A stretch of DNA of 64,000 nt from the NCBI GenBank assembly GCA_038496675.1, contig CM076653.1:9868407-9932406 (forward strand). The letters are read 5' to 3'. Shown here piece after piece: positions 55,601 to 62,235 of this stretch; within the stretch, counting starts at the first letter, position 1; each line of letters begins with the position of its first letter. Origin of the DNA: Rachycentron canadum. Lineage: Eukaryota > Chordata > Actinopteri > Carangiformes > Rachycentridae. The notes beneath the pieces were generated by a model that was not told where the DNA came from, did not search any database, and saw only the letters and a program-made list of their open reading frames with translations. The position numbers and the translations under genes are program-made.

Positions 55601-58021
55601 AAACCTCCCAAATTGTCTTATTTCCTTGTTGTAGCTCATTAGCAAACAAGCTAACCACACAATAAATCTGAAGGTGGAAACTTCACTGTGCCCAGCTGTG
55701 GCTAATCTGTAATTAAGACTTTGGCTAAATACAGGAAACCACTCGTATGAGCAAAATGTAACTGCTTTAGAGTTGTTGAAAGATAACTTTGATGTTGTTA
55801 TGCTAGTGTTTCTCCCCTGCTTCCAGTCTGTGAGGAATTAAGATAAACATGTCATGAAACTACAGTATATCAACAATGAACACAGATGAAACCGGTTGCA
55901 GTTTTCTTATTATCTTAATCTCTTATTTCACCAGCGTGTTTTTTTTTTAAAGTAATATGAGCAATATTGTGCAGTTGATTTGCCACAGCTATGACAAAGT
56001 TATGAGCGAAGAAATTGTTAGCATAATAACAAAACACCTTGACAAATGGTACAAGGACAAAGGAAACCTCAGTTAGAGAATCCAATAAAAAAAAATAAAA
56101 AAAAACAGCTAAATGTCTGATCCGAAATGTCTTTTTCAGTAAAAAATGAGTCCCAACTTCTCCTTTTCTTACAACCAGAGGGGTGCTCAGAGAGTGCAGA
56201 CTTCCACCAATGTGTAGTCAGTGTAAAACAATATACACCAGAGAAAAAGAGAGAAAAAATAAAAAATGAGTTGTAAATTATGCAAATTTTGCCCAAACAT
56301 TTTATGGGTTCTCTCCCAAGTTGGGTACAAATTGGTTCAGTAGTTTTTGCACAATCATGCTGACAAATATCAGACTTTTTATGTCTCTATTTTATTCCTT
56401 GGTGGAGGTAATAAATATCTTATATATTCCTCACCTACACACAATGATGGCAACCAAACTTGTAAGCAGCAATGAAAACGGCAGCAAATTCTCTGATGCA
56501 ATGCGACTTGATCAGTACTGCCTGTTCTCAACTAAGATTTGATCATTGGCATAATCAATGTCTCTTCAACTAAAATTTCAATAGCTCCATAGGTGGTGGT
56601 GTAACTAGCACTGAAAAAAACACCACCACGGGGCAACAACCTGAACAAAGACCCCGAGGCTAATTGTGAGAATTTCGCCAGCAACTGCACTGATTTGTAT
56701 GAGCTGTCGTGACAAAAATACTCATTCCAAACACAAGCCAGTAGCACATTTAAACTCAAAATTCATTCCCATTTCCAACATTATCTAAATCAAGATGTCT
56801 TGTTTGTTTTTTTTCTTCCACCTGTGGAGAAAGGGAGAGTATTCACGGATGGCCCTGAGGTGGGCTTTGGACTGACTCTTGCACCTGTACCTTGTGACTG
56901 TATCTCTTACACAAACTAATAGGCCAATTGAGAGGTCATTCATATTTTGGCTAGTTTGGGGCCAACACAACAGGCGATAAACAACATCACCAATAGAATT
57001 GTTGCGGCAAATACTTTAGCAAACAGCTGCCAATTTAGACAGAACGTATTTGTTCTCTTTTACAGATCTGTTTGGTTTCCAATGACTCCTAGGGGGAAAT
57101 ATCTGGCTGCTAATGGCCCGCTTTATTCAACCAGTTGCTAACTAGCTGGGCAGGTTGCATCTGTTTAGATGTGCAACTGTGAACTGTTAACAGACCGTAA
57201 AAACCAACACAGTGAGCTGAAAGATGCTAAATGTTTGGTAGAGCTGAGGAAAACTATAGTCGGGTAATGCTTTTCTGTCTGTCACATCACACATAATTAT
57301 TCGATCTATCGTTAAAGGAGCTATTTGTACATTTTGCTAAAGCTACAGCTACATGAACATTAGCATTAAAAGCTGTTTACGTACAAGTCTTGAACAAATG
57401 TTGAGATTTCAGCATCAAACTTAATTCAGTTAGAAATCACTTTGCTGACATTAGCCTGCTAAGCAGCTATCCCCAGAAAGTTTTCCAAAACTGAGTCACA
57501 ATCTGCTACAAAAAGCGCTCCAAAGGGGAGATAATATAACCCCTAGTCTTGGAAATGCTACTATGGCTAAAACTCTCAGTAAGTAAGAATGACAAGTAAA
57601 TGAAATATCTCTTAACGCTAACATTGGCTGTTCAGCAAAAGCTAAACTTACAAATGTCTTCTTTAATGTAAAAATGTTAGCCATACGGGAGATGAGCCAA
57701 CATAATCTTCACATCGTCACATCATATCAGAGCCAAAATGGTCCATTCCTTGTTAAATATGTTCCTCAAGTTGACCACAGGTTGAAGATTTAGAAATTAA
57801 AAGTTTTCCACCATTAACAACAGCGAGTGACGAGAGCATTAGCACCTATAATGGCTGCTGGAGGGCATGATATGTCACTTGGAAAATGACTGTTCACACA
57901 GAATCTCCTTGACACCGTCAGACAGAAACACGGAGTACCTCTCCTACTCACACTGCGTGTATTCCTGTAACAGGGCGAATTCAGCTGGGGTCAGTGTGAC
58001 CCATTTGTCCTGGCTGCTCAT
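3706..58021 (-). CDS. dgkb: Diacylglycerol kinase beta, 21 coding exons, 3' end outside window
   Basis: The enzyme phosphorylates diacylglycerol to phosphatidic acid at membranes, ending diacylglycerol signalling. Minus-strand join, 5' to 3': 58021-57952, 50524-50448, 49713-49693, 48620-48473, 45103-44966, 41628-41579, 40286-40212, 39471-39352, 37829-37712, 37164-37076, 36719-36603, 36317-36219, 35420-35319, 32692-32619, 31990-31916, 29077-28992, 28346-28257, 27430-27270, 18519-18455, 5429-5339, 3901-3706. Every intron is GT-AG and all phases agree, giving about 687 residues. Domains: recoverin-like N-terminus (1-151), EF-hand loops (158-169, 203-214), C1a (241-290), C1b (305-354), catalytic domain (about 414-570), accessory domain (571 onward). 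Mammalian beta is about 800 residues, so roughly 95 C-terminal residues are missing past the left edge. Residue matches favour beta over gamma; this assignment is from memory of the family, not a search. Confidence 0.95.
5339..5429 (-). CDS. dgkb: dgkb coding exon 20, accessory domain
   Basis: The exon completes an arginine codon and encodes [20 protein letters not shown] then [10 protein letters not shown] (residues 593-622). The family usually reads R-M-K-N-K here, so the threonine is a local difference. The acceptor is ctctttcag and the donor gtaaat. Confidence 0.95.
6710..7243 (-). mobile_element. Non-autonomous fish element, copy A
   Basis: This is a near full-length copy, minus when the orientation with ggaggagaaggtggagctga is taken as plus. 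It starts with catcgactggatataaaa and contains tattgaagtctatgggaaaa, then ctcagctccaccttctcc, and ends near accaatgggtggtc. The same blocks recur in five other places in this window. It has no coding capacity. Confidence 0.85.
8800..9087 (+). mobile_element. L2-like LINE or SINE 3' tail
   Basis: Segments such as gcatgttctccctgtggctg, cttcctcccacagtccagag, gtgatggactggtggcttgt and cagctgggattggctccacc are the known tail of a widespread fish repeat. It leads straight into a GGAT tract, as usual for this family. Confidence 0.8.
9088..9159. repeat. GGAT tetranucleotide microsatellite
   Basis: There are about 18 near-perfect GGAT units directly after the L2-type tail, probably grown from the tail's own terminal repeat. 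Confidence 0.95.
11430..11762. repeat. Inverted (foldback) repeat around a GT tract
   Basis: cagggccacaggtga (11489-11503) and tctaaattacacac (11510-11523) recur as exact reverse complements at 11698-11712 and 11678-11691. Outside these, GT-rich (left) and CA-rich (right) flanks extend the pairing. The loop contains a GT tract of about 55 bp. Confidence 0.85.
11619..11673. repeat. GT microsatellite
   Basis: A long GT run in the loop of the foldback repeat. Confidence 0.95.
13667..13694. repeat. Poly-A tract
   Basis: A run of about 28 A residues in an intron. Confidence 0.9.
15100..15483. other. Assembly gap (384 Ns) in an AT repeat
   Basis: The Ns are bounded by a TA run on the left (about 15065-15099) and atatag/atatat repeats on the right (15484-15527). 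The true repeat length is unknown. Open frames across this gap are artefacts. Confidence 0.98.
18455..18519 (-). CDS. dgkb: dgkb coding exon 19, start of accessory domain
   Basis: The exon encodes [20 protein letters not shown] then S and two bases of an arginine codon (residues 571-592). It is a nearly invariant block of the accessory domain. The acceptor is ctctttcag and the donor gtatgt. It is isolated between introns of 8.7 and 13 kb. Confidence 0.95.
19081..19192. repeat. CT-rich low-complexity tract
   Basis: A TC-rich stretch with several perfect CT runs. Confidence 0.9.
19796..20306 (+). mobile_element. Non-autonomous fish element, copy B
   Basis: The copy runs from cgtcacccatcggtttgtg through ggaggagaaggtggagctga and gacttgaaactagagactga to tttttataaacagtctac. 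The order of blocks matches copies D and F. Confidence 0.85.
21351..21594 (+). mobile_element. Non-autonomous fish element, copy C, internally deleted
   Basis: It has the ggtggagctgaggaggagtg block, then jumps to gagctaataaatcaagtggg and the terminal ttttataaacagtctatgg. About 200 bp of the middle found in B and F is missing. Confidence 0.8.
22806..22829. repeat. TC microsatellite
   Basis: About eleven TC units followed by ccccc. Confidence 0.9.
24071..24189 (+). repeat. SINE-like repeat, left part
   Basis: The sequence tagagcttttctagttttat, then ccacccaaagtagttta and cattcatccattcacacaca, is the start of a repeat common in fish genomes (recognised from memory). Its continuation is at 24610-24775, on the far side of element copy D. 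Confidence 0.65.
24198..24609 (+). mobile_element. Non-autonomous fish element, copy D, inserted in a SINE
   Basis: It contains gaaggtggagctgaggagga, gacttgaaactagagactga, agggagaagtagggacattt and the terminal ttttatatccagtctatg. It splits a SINE-like repeat, and acccacac occurs on both sides (24190-24197 and 24610-24617). Confidence 0.8.
24610..24775 (+). repeat. SINE-like repeat, right part
   Basis: This part continues the repeat begun at 24071, with tatcttgtccaagtacactt, then gatccagggatcgaaccaat and ctccaccttctgagcaacag. The block with ggatcgaacc looks tRNA-like on the opposite strand. Confidence 0.65.
24776..25030 (-). pseudogene. Tc1/mariner transposase remnant (C-terminal part)
   Basis: On the minus strand the broken frame gives traces such as [14 protein letters not shown] at the C-terminus and IPIQNV where Tc1-type transposases have the PIEHVWD block. 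Stop codons and shifts show it is dead. Only the last part of the gene is present. Recognition is from memory of fish Tc1 elements. Confidence 0.65.
25955..26297 (-). mobile_element. Non-autonomous fish element, copy E
   Basis: It has the same block order as copy A: ggcgactccactggttgtaa, tattgaagtctatgggaaaa, then ctcctcagctccaccttctc. The region between the two blocks is shortened. Confidence 0.8.
26514..26542. repeat. TA microsatellite
   Basis: About fourteen TA units followed by a T-rich stretch. Confidence 0.9.
27270..27430 (-). CDS. dgkb: dgkb coding exon 18, end of catalytic domain
   Basis: The exon encodes residues 517-570. Visible segments are [28 protein letters not shown] and [20 protein letters not shown] and INNYFSIGV are conserved at the join of the catalytic and accessory domains. 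The acceptor is cttcttcctgag and the donor gtgagt. An 8.7 kb intron follows. Confidence 0.95.
27620..27649. repeat. Short tandem repeat, 12-nt unit
   Basis: tttcaaaacgag occurs twice in a row, with a partial third unit. Confidence 0.8.
28257..28346 (-). CDS. dgkb: dgkb coding exon 17
   Basis: The exon encodes residues 487-516: [20 protein letters not shown] then [20 protein letters not shown] is a hallmark of diacylglycerol and related lipid kinases. The acceptor is tgctgctccag. The donor gtactg is weaker than the others in this gene. Confidence 0.95.
28992..29077 (-). CDS. dgkb: dgkb coding exon 16, GGDG active-site motif
   Basis: The exon encodes [20 protein letters not shown] then VGWILDFI (residues 459-486). 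G474-G475-D476-G477 is the glycine-rich motif essential for kinase activity in this family. It has one base of an interrupted codon at each end. The acceptor is tgtttcag and the donor gtacag. Confidence 0.96.
30970..31000. repeat. TTTC tetranucleotide repeat
   Basis: About seven TTTC units in an intron. Confidence 0.9.
31916..31990 (-). CDS. dgkb: dgkb coding exon 15
   Basis: The exon completes an arginine codon and encodes [20 protein letters not shown] then GPMP (residues 434-457) plus two bases of a glycine codon. It forms part of the nucleotide-binding half of the catalytic domain. The acceptor is cgcttctgaag and the donor gtatgt. Confidence 0.95.
32619..32692 (-). CDS. dgkb: dgkb coding exon 14, start of catalytic domain
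   Basis: The exon encodes [20 protein letters not shown] followed by KQGE and two bases of R433. [10 protein letters not shown] is the first conserved block of the lipid kinase catalytic fold. I chose the acceptor at ttcccattcag because it keeps phase 0 and the expected spacing of five residues before GTHPLL. A second AG lies inside the exon after ATCACAACAATAG but would break the frame. Confidence 0.9.
35319..35420 (-). CDS. dgkb: dgkb coding exon 13, linker before catalytic domain
   Basis: The exon has thirty-four codons, residues 375-408: [20 protein letters not shown] then [14 protein letters not shown]. The basic, serine-rich first half is variable, while [15 protein letters not shown] is the conserved end of the linker. 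RKDS and RANS resemble basophilic kinase sites, which is inference only. It is phase 0 on both sides, with acceptor ttgaccccag and donor gtaaca. Confidence 0.93.
35768..36163. repeat. Diverged tandem duplication inside an intron
   Basis: Copy 1 (35768-35940) and copy 2 (35953-36163) both begin with attacagggaaggtt, share ttatttagttt and gtttaaataaa, and end with ggctacaacctg. They lie in the intron between coding exons 12 and 13. Confidence 0.8.
36219..36317 (-). CDS. dgkb: dgkb coding exon 12, second half of C1b
   Basis: The exon encodes residues 342-374. H343, C346 and C354 complete the second C1 domain, followed by [20 protein letters not shown] and L. The acceptor is cacctcctccag and the donor gtaatc. 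It joins straight to exon 13 in phase 0, although mammalian beta has extra residues at this junction. Confidence 0.95.
36603..36719 (-). CDS. dgkb: dgkb coding exon 11, first half of C1b
   Basis: The exon has thirty-nine codons, residues 303-341: [20 protein letters not shown] and then [19 protein letters not shown]. Zinc ligands visible are a histidine at 305 or 306, C317, C320, C335 and C338. This stretch is closer to beta than to gamma, whose C1b differs at several positions. It is phase 0 on both sides, with acceptor ctctccgcag and donor gtaagc. Confidence 0.96.
37076..37164 (-). CDS. dgkb: dgkb coding exon 10, second half of C1a
   Basis: The exon encodes residues 273-302, including C274, H279, C282 and C290, which complete the CX2CX4HX2CX7C half of the first C1 domain. 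A basic tail ([10 protein letters not shown]) follows. The acceptor is gtgtttcccag. The donor gtgcgt is canonical GT but less usual at position +3. Confidence 0.95.
37712..37829 (-). CDS. dgkb: dgkb coding exon 9, first half of C1a
   Basis: The exon encodes residues 234-272 plus one base. The first C1 zinc domain starts at H241 and includes C254, C257 and C271, fitting the HX12CX2CX13C opening of the C1 pattern. It starts in phase 0 after ctgtcagcag and ends before gtgagt. Confidence 0.95.
38780..39010 (-). repeat. Old fish repeat, minus orientation
   Basis: The pieces attcatggttccctgaggat, tgagtgaaatgtcttgacaa and actgttgaatgga are the reverse complement of blocks typical of the repeat at 2500. 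A second diverged unit (atcatgttcccttcaggacg) follows. Confidence 0.5.
39352..39471 (-). CDS. dgkb: dgkb coding exon 8, second EF-hand loop
   Basis: The exon has forty codons, residues 194-233. The second EF loop runs from D203 to E214 ([12 protein letters not shown]) and is canonical. It is followed by [16 protein letters not shown], the family's conserved bridge to the first C1 domain. It is phase 0 on both sides, with acceptor tgtttatag and donor gtgagt. Confidence 0.96.
40212..40286 (-). CDS. dgkb: dgkb coding exon 7
   Basis: The exon has 25 codons, residues 169-193: [20 protein letters not shown] and TELKP. It supplies the final glutamate of the first EF loop and the helices between the two EF-hands. 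It is phase 0 on both sides, with acceptor ctcactgcag and donor gtaaga. Confidence 0.95.
40629..40664. repeat. Poly-A tract, about 36 nt
   Basis: This is the longest homopolymer in the window. It may be a retroposon tail, but no element is recognisable upstream. Confidence 0.9.
41579..41628 (-). CDS. dgkb: dgkb coding exon 6, first EF-hand loop
   Basis: This 50-nt exon completes a phenylalanine codon and encodes [16 protein letters not shown]. The first calcium-binding loop runs from D158 to E169 ([12 protein letters not shown]), with ligands at loop positions 1, 3, 5, 9 and 12; the last glutamate is the first codon of exon 7. The loop is canonical, so calcium binding is expected. The acceptor is tgtctccacag and the donor gtaaat. 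Confidence 0.94.
43411..43439. repeat. CA microsatellite, interrupted
   Basis: Two AC runs separated by aaatat. Confidence 0.9.
44966..45103 (-). CDS. dgkb: dgkb coding exon 5
   Basis: The exon encodes residues 106-151: a basic and proline-rich linker ([20 protein letters not shown]) followed by [20 protein letters not shown] and KLE. The second part is the strongly conserved segment just before the first EF-hand. It starts in phase 1 after gtctccccacag and ends one base into codon 152 before gtgagt. Confidence 0.94.
45700..46012 (+). mobile_element. SINE-like element with L2-type tail
   Basis: The head, cgtctcacagtcagagggtt then ctgtgttcaaaccctggg, resembles a Pol III B box. It is followed by the same tail as at 8800 (tactctggcttcttcccaca, gattggctccagcaaccc) and ends in ggatggata. 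It is degraded. Confidence 0.7.
46330..46700 (+). mobile_element. LINE reverse transcriptase 3' end, degraded
   Basis: The plus strand carries traces such as [20 protein letters not shown], similar to the C-terminal segment of a common fish non-LTR retrotransposon, and ends in ggatggatggat. It has stops and lost blocks. The exact clade (Rex-like) is uncertain. Confidence 0.65.
48473..48620 (-). CDS. dgkb: dgkb coding exon 4
   Basis: The exon encodes residues 57-105 plus one base, beginning [20 protein letters not shown] and continuing through an HLFLSFSNK segment into a serine/proline/lysine-rich stretch. It is the second half of the recoverin-like N-terminal region. The acceptor is acttctctag and the donor gtaagt. 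The serine-rich end leads into a poorly conserved linker before the EF-hands. Confidence 0.94.
48800..49425 (+). mobile_element. L2-type LINE fragment, reverse transcriptase C-terminus and tail
   Basis: The plus strand gives DYCKALLSV, where L2 reverse transcriptases have DYCN.LL, then [10 protein letters not shown] and a trace of the AF..LWN.LP block. The end, tatgaaaagtgctatacaaa, is typical of the L2 3' tail. The frame is broken throughout. Confidence 0.7.
49693..49713 (-). CDS. dgkb: dgkb coding exon 3, 21-nt micro-exon
   Basis: The seven codons KQEILTQ (residues 50-56) lie between acceptor gctggttatag and donor gtaact. They match the KQ.IL.Q segment found at this point of the family protein. 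Both flanking junctions are phase 0 and the length is a multiple of three, so skipping would remove seven residues without changing frame. It is far too short for ORF-based detection and was found by walking the gap between exons 2 and 4. Confidence 0.88.
49954..49976. repeat. GT microsatellite
   Basis: About eleven GT units in the intron between exons 2 and 3. Confidence 0.9.
50448..50524 (-). CDS. dgkb: dgkb coding exon 2
   Basis: The 77-nt exon completes the tyrosine codon begun in exon 1 and then encodes [12 protein letters not shown] and [13 protein letters not shown] (residues 24-49). This is part of the recoverin-like N-terminal region that, in type I diacylglycerol kinases, works with the EF-hands in calcium response. 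The acceptor is tttttgctcag and the donor gtaggt. It ends in phase 0, directly ahead of the 21-nt micro-exon. Confidence 0.94.
50525..57951. other. 7.4 kb intron of dgkb between coding exons 1 and 2
   Basis: This is non-coding. It contains poly-T/A runs (53864-53886, 54740-54758), a remnant of a dispersed repeat at about 57310-57480, and complex non-repetitive blocks at about 52800-53030 and 54950-55260. I see no convincing exon. Confidence 0.75.
57313..57480 (+). repeat. Dispersed repeat remnant, copy 2
   Basis: This copy shares ttaaaggagctatttgtaca, acattttgct and agctgtttac with the copy at 2109. Only the first 80 or so bases align clearly. Confidence 0.5.
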
Positions 58022-58090
58022 TGTGTTCAGGCCTCGTCTCTCCGTCCGCCGAGCATTCCCTGGGCAGCAGCACACGGTGGGAGCGCCACG
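57952..58090 (-). CDS. dgkb: dgkb coding exon 1 with start codon and 69 nt of 5' UTR
   Basis: The start codon is at 58021-58019 and the exon encodes [21 protein letters not shown] and two further residues, ending after the first base of codon 24 before a gtgagt donor at 57951. The acceptor at 58091 (tgttgttttccag) puts 69 nt of untranslated leader in the same exon, so at least one more upstream exon is expected. The start was chosen because the family protein begins with a very similar KW..L.P.EF..LQ.Y segment. The frame upstream of the ATG is open to the acceptor, so the sequence alone does not exclude an upstream start. Confidence 0.93.
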
Positions 58091-60529
58091 CTGGAAAACA
58101 ACAATAGGCATCAGATCACCTGCCCCCATTAACAGCCGCGGACGTCTCTTTGGACTTAACTGGCAGTGAAAATGAGCGAGTGAAAAGGAACCGGCTGTGT
58201 GGCTGAATTGACACAGACTTGGAGATGCATGGTTGTAATCAGAGGCAAAGGTAATAACCGGATTGTAACAGGTCAAAATTAGATTAATCAATACATACTG
58301 ATATATTGGGACATAATTTTCTTTCACTTCCTACTACTCTGATATTTTGGACATTTGAGATTTCCCTGTTTTTTTCCTGCCTGCCTGATTCTCTTCTTGC
58401 AGCTGTCATCTCAACACTCAGCAGTGTGACAGCCAAAATATCCATTTATGCCTCTTTTGTCAAAGTTGGTGCAACGACTTGACATTTCAGACATTTGTCA
58501 ACCAGTGTGGGGTGAAAAATTCATTGTTTAACATGAGCCAGAATCCATCATAATTATGTTTATGGTGATATTTCACAGACAAAACATTAAACACTAACAG
58601 ACACGTTAATATCACATTTGAGGAACCATAACAGATGATCTGTGTTCGTTATCTAATAGTTTTATGTCCAAATTTCTTTCCAACATTTAAATTTCAGAAA
58701 TAGTATTTTCATTTCTTCAATAAAAATAGTCACAGATTGCTCCATTGACAATTAAACCCACAATGCTCTATTGAGCTACATAACGTCACATTAGAAATGT
58801 CATTGCAACATCTGGAAAATAGGAAATATTACCTATCGTCTATGTTGGTTTTTGAAGTCTAATCGTGTTTGCTCTCCTGTAACATCCAGATAATCCACAA
58901 GGATCTTTCTAACTCTTAAGAAATATAAACACATGTTGCATTTTTTAAAAGAGCAAATGTCTGCATCTGTTCTCACAGTGGAGCACCATGAAACATTCGC
59001 AACAAGTGAGTCCTTGTGTGAAGAAAAAAAAACCTAATTTGGGCGTTAAAAGCATTCAAATTTGCGTTGGAGCTGCTTTTCTAACGGCCTTGCATCAGCC
59101 TCACTGGTTGTTATGATGACAACATGATCGAGTTCAAGCTAAATGGGCTTTTGTAGGCTGGTACTTATATTTTTGATCCGAGTCCAACATCCAGTGTTTC
59201 ATTGGAGGTAAATTAGAAGCTGTCGATGTTTCTACTAGAATTGCCAGGAGCTATTAAAACAGCATTTAGACCACTGTGGCACCACAATATTTTCAGTTTT
59301 GCAGCTGTTTTAAAAGGGGGAATGATGCACTTGTGGGAAAGGGAAACACAGAGCAGCCATCATTTGAAAAAAATTAATGATTTCATGTCAGGTTTTACAG
59401 GTTTGTATTATGGAGCTGTGACCCAGGAGGAACCTCCATCATATCAGAGGGTAGATAACCTGATATTTGCCATTTCATAAAAGGCAAGTCCTTTAGAACC
59501 ATATATTTTGTACCATCAAGCTGGTTTATCAGTTCAACACATAGTTTATAGTCATTATACTCATTGTTGACCTGCAGTGGATAGTACATGAAGGTTCTGC
59601 TGTTGAGATTTATATGACCTCGCTTTTCCTCTTGCTTGTGTAGAGTGAGTGTGCATTTAATTGCATGTTTGTGTATGTGTCACACAGGCATCTGTGTGGG
59701 TGTGGGTATGTGTCTGTGTGTGTGTGTGTGTGTGTGTGTATCATTACTGTACAATTGCTGGGAACTTAAACCCTGGATCAACAAGTGGACGTGTTCATTC
59801 ATGTGGAGGATCGGCGTGTTGTTTGTGCATGTGTGTCAATAATAAACACTGATGTGCTTTTAGTGAGGCATACATTTCTTTGTCTTCGTGTGCGCATCCA
59901 CGCGTGAAATACGTGTGAAGAAAATTCCCGTGGCACCACATATTACCTTGGAGAACCATTGCAAGAAGAGGCAATTTTGTAAACAAAAGCCGTATGAATT
60001 ATTAACAGAGAATCATTATTATTATATAGACCACACTGAAAAGGGAAAGCAACAGTCAACATGATGTGTAGACACCAGTGTTGCTGTGTTAATACACTGG
60101 GTGCGTGGGAATCAGCTTCCCTTGCATAAACTTTGATCTACCCCTGGAGATGAAACTAGAAAACACTCAGCAAAAAAAAAAAAAGGAGCTGACAGAGACT
60201 CATCTCATTTATCTCATCAATCTCTTCAGTGATAGTACCAATGTGAGCTGCATGCAGTGCACTGTAATCATCCTCTGTTTCTTTTCCGGGGTTGCCTAAC
60301 TGCAGTGCATCCTTACAAAACACTGGGCTGGCATCCTGTCACTGATCAAAATCCAGATCAGCCTCACTGTCCTCCAGTGGTGCAGTGAGGAGATTCAGCA
60401 GCCAGTGTGGATCCATGTGCAACAGAACATCTGAGCCACTGTGGCCAACGAACACTGGATGCGGCACATTAGTGGCCACTGCGACAGAGAGCCACCACGA
60501 TTGAGATGAGATATCAACATGCCACTCAC
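58091..60529. other. Region upstream of dgkb coding exon 1
   Basis: This is probably intron between the untranslated exon and coding exon 1. It holds a GT microsatellite at about 59717-59739 and nothing else I can assign. Confidence 0.5.
59716..59740. repeat. GT microsatellite
   Basis: About twelve GT units upstream of coding exon 1. Confidence 0.9.
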
Positions 60530-60900
60530 CTGCTGCAGCGCTGGAGTTCACCACCAGGAGAGGGTGAGGTGAGGGAGGAGTCCTCCAGGCAGATGTTTTC
60601 AGATGATGCTTCTCACTCTCATTCCTGCCGTGTCCTCTCCTCTGGTTCTCCTCTCAACTGCAATTCAAGAGTGGGTGTTTGTAATCAGCTGCAGTGTGAG
60701 ATTGTGTGTATGAGTGAAGGAGACAAAGCAGCAGCAGCAGCAGCAGCTCCCTCTCTGCTGCATGTCAGTGTATGAGTATGTGGATGGGGTAGTGTTTGTT
60801 TTTCTCCGGCGGTGTCTGGTCAGAGCAGCATCACCGCGGATGTGGAGTGGTGAGAGAAAGAGAGAGAGGGAGAGGGAGAGAGCACAATTACCCAACACTG
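60530..60900 (-). other. dgkb: Candidate 5' untranslated exon of dgkb
   Basis: Coding exon 1 starts with an acceptor, so an upstream exon must exist. The best donor upstream on this strand is GCAGCAG followed by gtgagtgg, with the exon ending at 60530. The block upstream of it carries a CTG repeat and a GA/CT tract and has more CpG than its surroundings. The upper limit is a guess. A donor of this quality can occur by chance, so transcript evidence is needed. Confidence 0.35.
60728..60747. repeat. CAG trinucleotide repeat (CTG on gene strand)
   Basis: There are about six and a half uninterrupted GCA units on the plus strand. If the candidate untranslated exon is real, the messenger carries CUG repeats. 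Confidence 0.9.
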
Positions 60901-61000
60901 CGCTGCCTGCAATGATCAGTTTCCATACTCCCGCTCGCTCACGTCACATCCCTCCATCCCTCCCCTCAATCGCTCTGGTCCTCACCTTCCCCTCCCTTCC
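60800..61000 (-). promoter_or_regulatory. Possible dgkb promoter region
   Basis: This block lies just upstream of the candidate untranslated exon. It is locally GC-richer (ccggcggtg, accgcgga, cccgctcgctc) and carries a TGACGT half CRE at 60941-60946 on the minus strand, plus pyrimidine-rich tracts. No clear TATA box is visible. The call rests on position and composition only. Confidence 0.2.
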
Positions 61001-61750
61001 CTGAAAAACCCTGAGGTCCTATCTTCTCCTTCTCTTCCTCTGTCTTCCCTATTTCTCTTTCTCTCTCTTTCTCTACTACTCCCCACCTCCCTCCTCCTTC
61101 CAAGACATCTCTACTCCAGTCACTGTGGCACGCATCAGCCAGCCACATTAGCATTCAACGCGACAGGCGGTAAGTGCAGCTACCTGTGGGATATCTTCTC
61201 CAAAGGGCTGAGGGAAGGCGGGAAAAAGAGAGAAGGAGGAAAGAGAGGCGAGGGTGGGGCCTGGGGCACAGAGAAATGGAAACATGAGAGATGGGCACAA
61301 ATAGAAAGAAAGAGCGGGAGGATGAAGATGATGCAGGGGAACAAGAGATGGAGGAGGGTGGATACTTTTAAATACATGACTTAAATTCATGCAATGCATG
61401 CACACTAATTTATAAATTTATCATCAGACCTTTACAAAATAAAAATTAAAAACTATATCTCCGAAATTGTCAGTGTGAGATGCATTTTAAATAGTATCTT
61501 CAAAAACTGCAATGGAATGAAAAACGTAGTGTGAGAATATGTTAAAAAAATTTCAAAATGAAGCTGCCTCCCCCAGCAGCTAGCTAACCTCTTATGTTTT
61601 CACGATGGGTGACGGCGCGGTGGTTGAAAATCTATTCCATCTTTCAGGGTCTGCAGTGAAGAGATGAAGGCGAAAAGGACTTGTCTGGACTGTTGGATCG
61701 TCGTTGTCCAATCAGATTCGACCAAGGCAGGTGTCTCAGACAAGTCTCAA

Positions 61751-62235
61751 CCCACCGTGTCGTCACCCACTGGTTTGTGAGCCTCCAGTTTGTAATTTGT
61801 CTGTTCCCGTCTTGGTTTCTTTAAAGAAACCATATTTAGAGGAGAAGGTGGAGCTGAGGAGGAGTGAGGGGTGGATCTGACCTGCGCTGTACTGTATCCC
61901 GATTCTGGTACAGTCTGTCAATCACACAGTAGCCACACCCGCTAATTCATCCCCTGTTCTATGGTCTGTTTTCCTCTAAACGGGACCATAATTTTAAAAA
62001 ATGAACGTTGTATTGAAGACTTGAAACTAGAGACTGAGACCAGAAACCCATTAGGAAAATGTTTATCGGGGTAATAAATGAAAATGTGAGAAGTAGGGCC
62101 ATTTTCACATAGAATTCAATGCAATCTGATTTCTTCTTACAACCAATGGAGTCGCCCCCTGATGGTCATTAGATAGAATGCAGGTTTAAGGGTCTTCAGC
62201 ATTGACTTCACTTTACTTTTAAATACAGTCTCTGG
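61751..62235 (+). mobile_element. Non-autonomous fish element, copy F
   Basis: This is a near full-length copy from gtcgtcacccactggtttgt through gagaaggtggagctgaggag and gacttgaaactagagactga to ttaaatacagtctctgg. It lies outside the coding part of dgkb. Confidence 0.85.

Noticed and set aside
3706..58021. Assignment to DGK gamma or alpha
   Set aside because: Gamma shares the domain order, but the second C1 domain, [14 protein letters not shown] and [13 protein letters not shown] fit beta better.
61148..61405. 85-codon minus-strand open frame upstream of dgkb
   Set aside because: Low-complexity proline, serine and leucine from pyrimidine-rich DNA; no family match.
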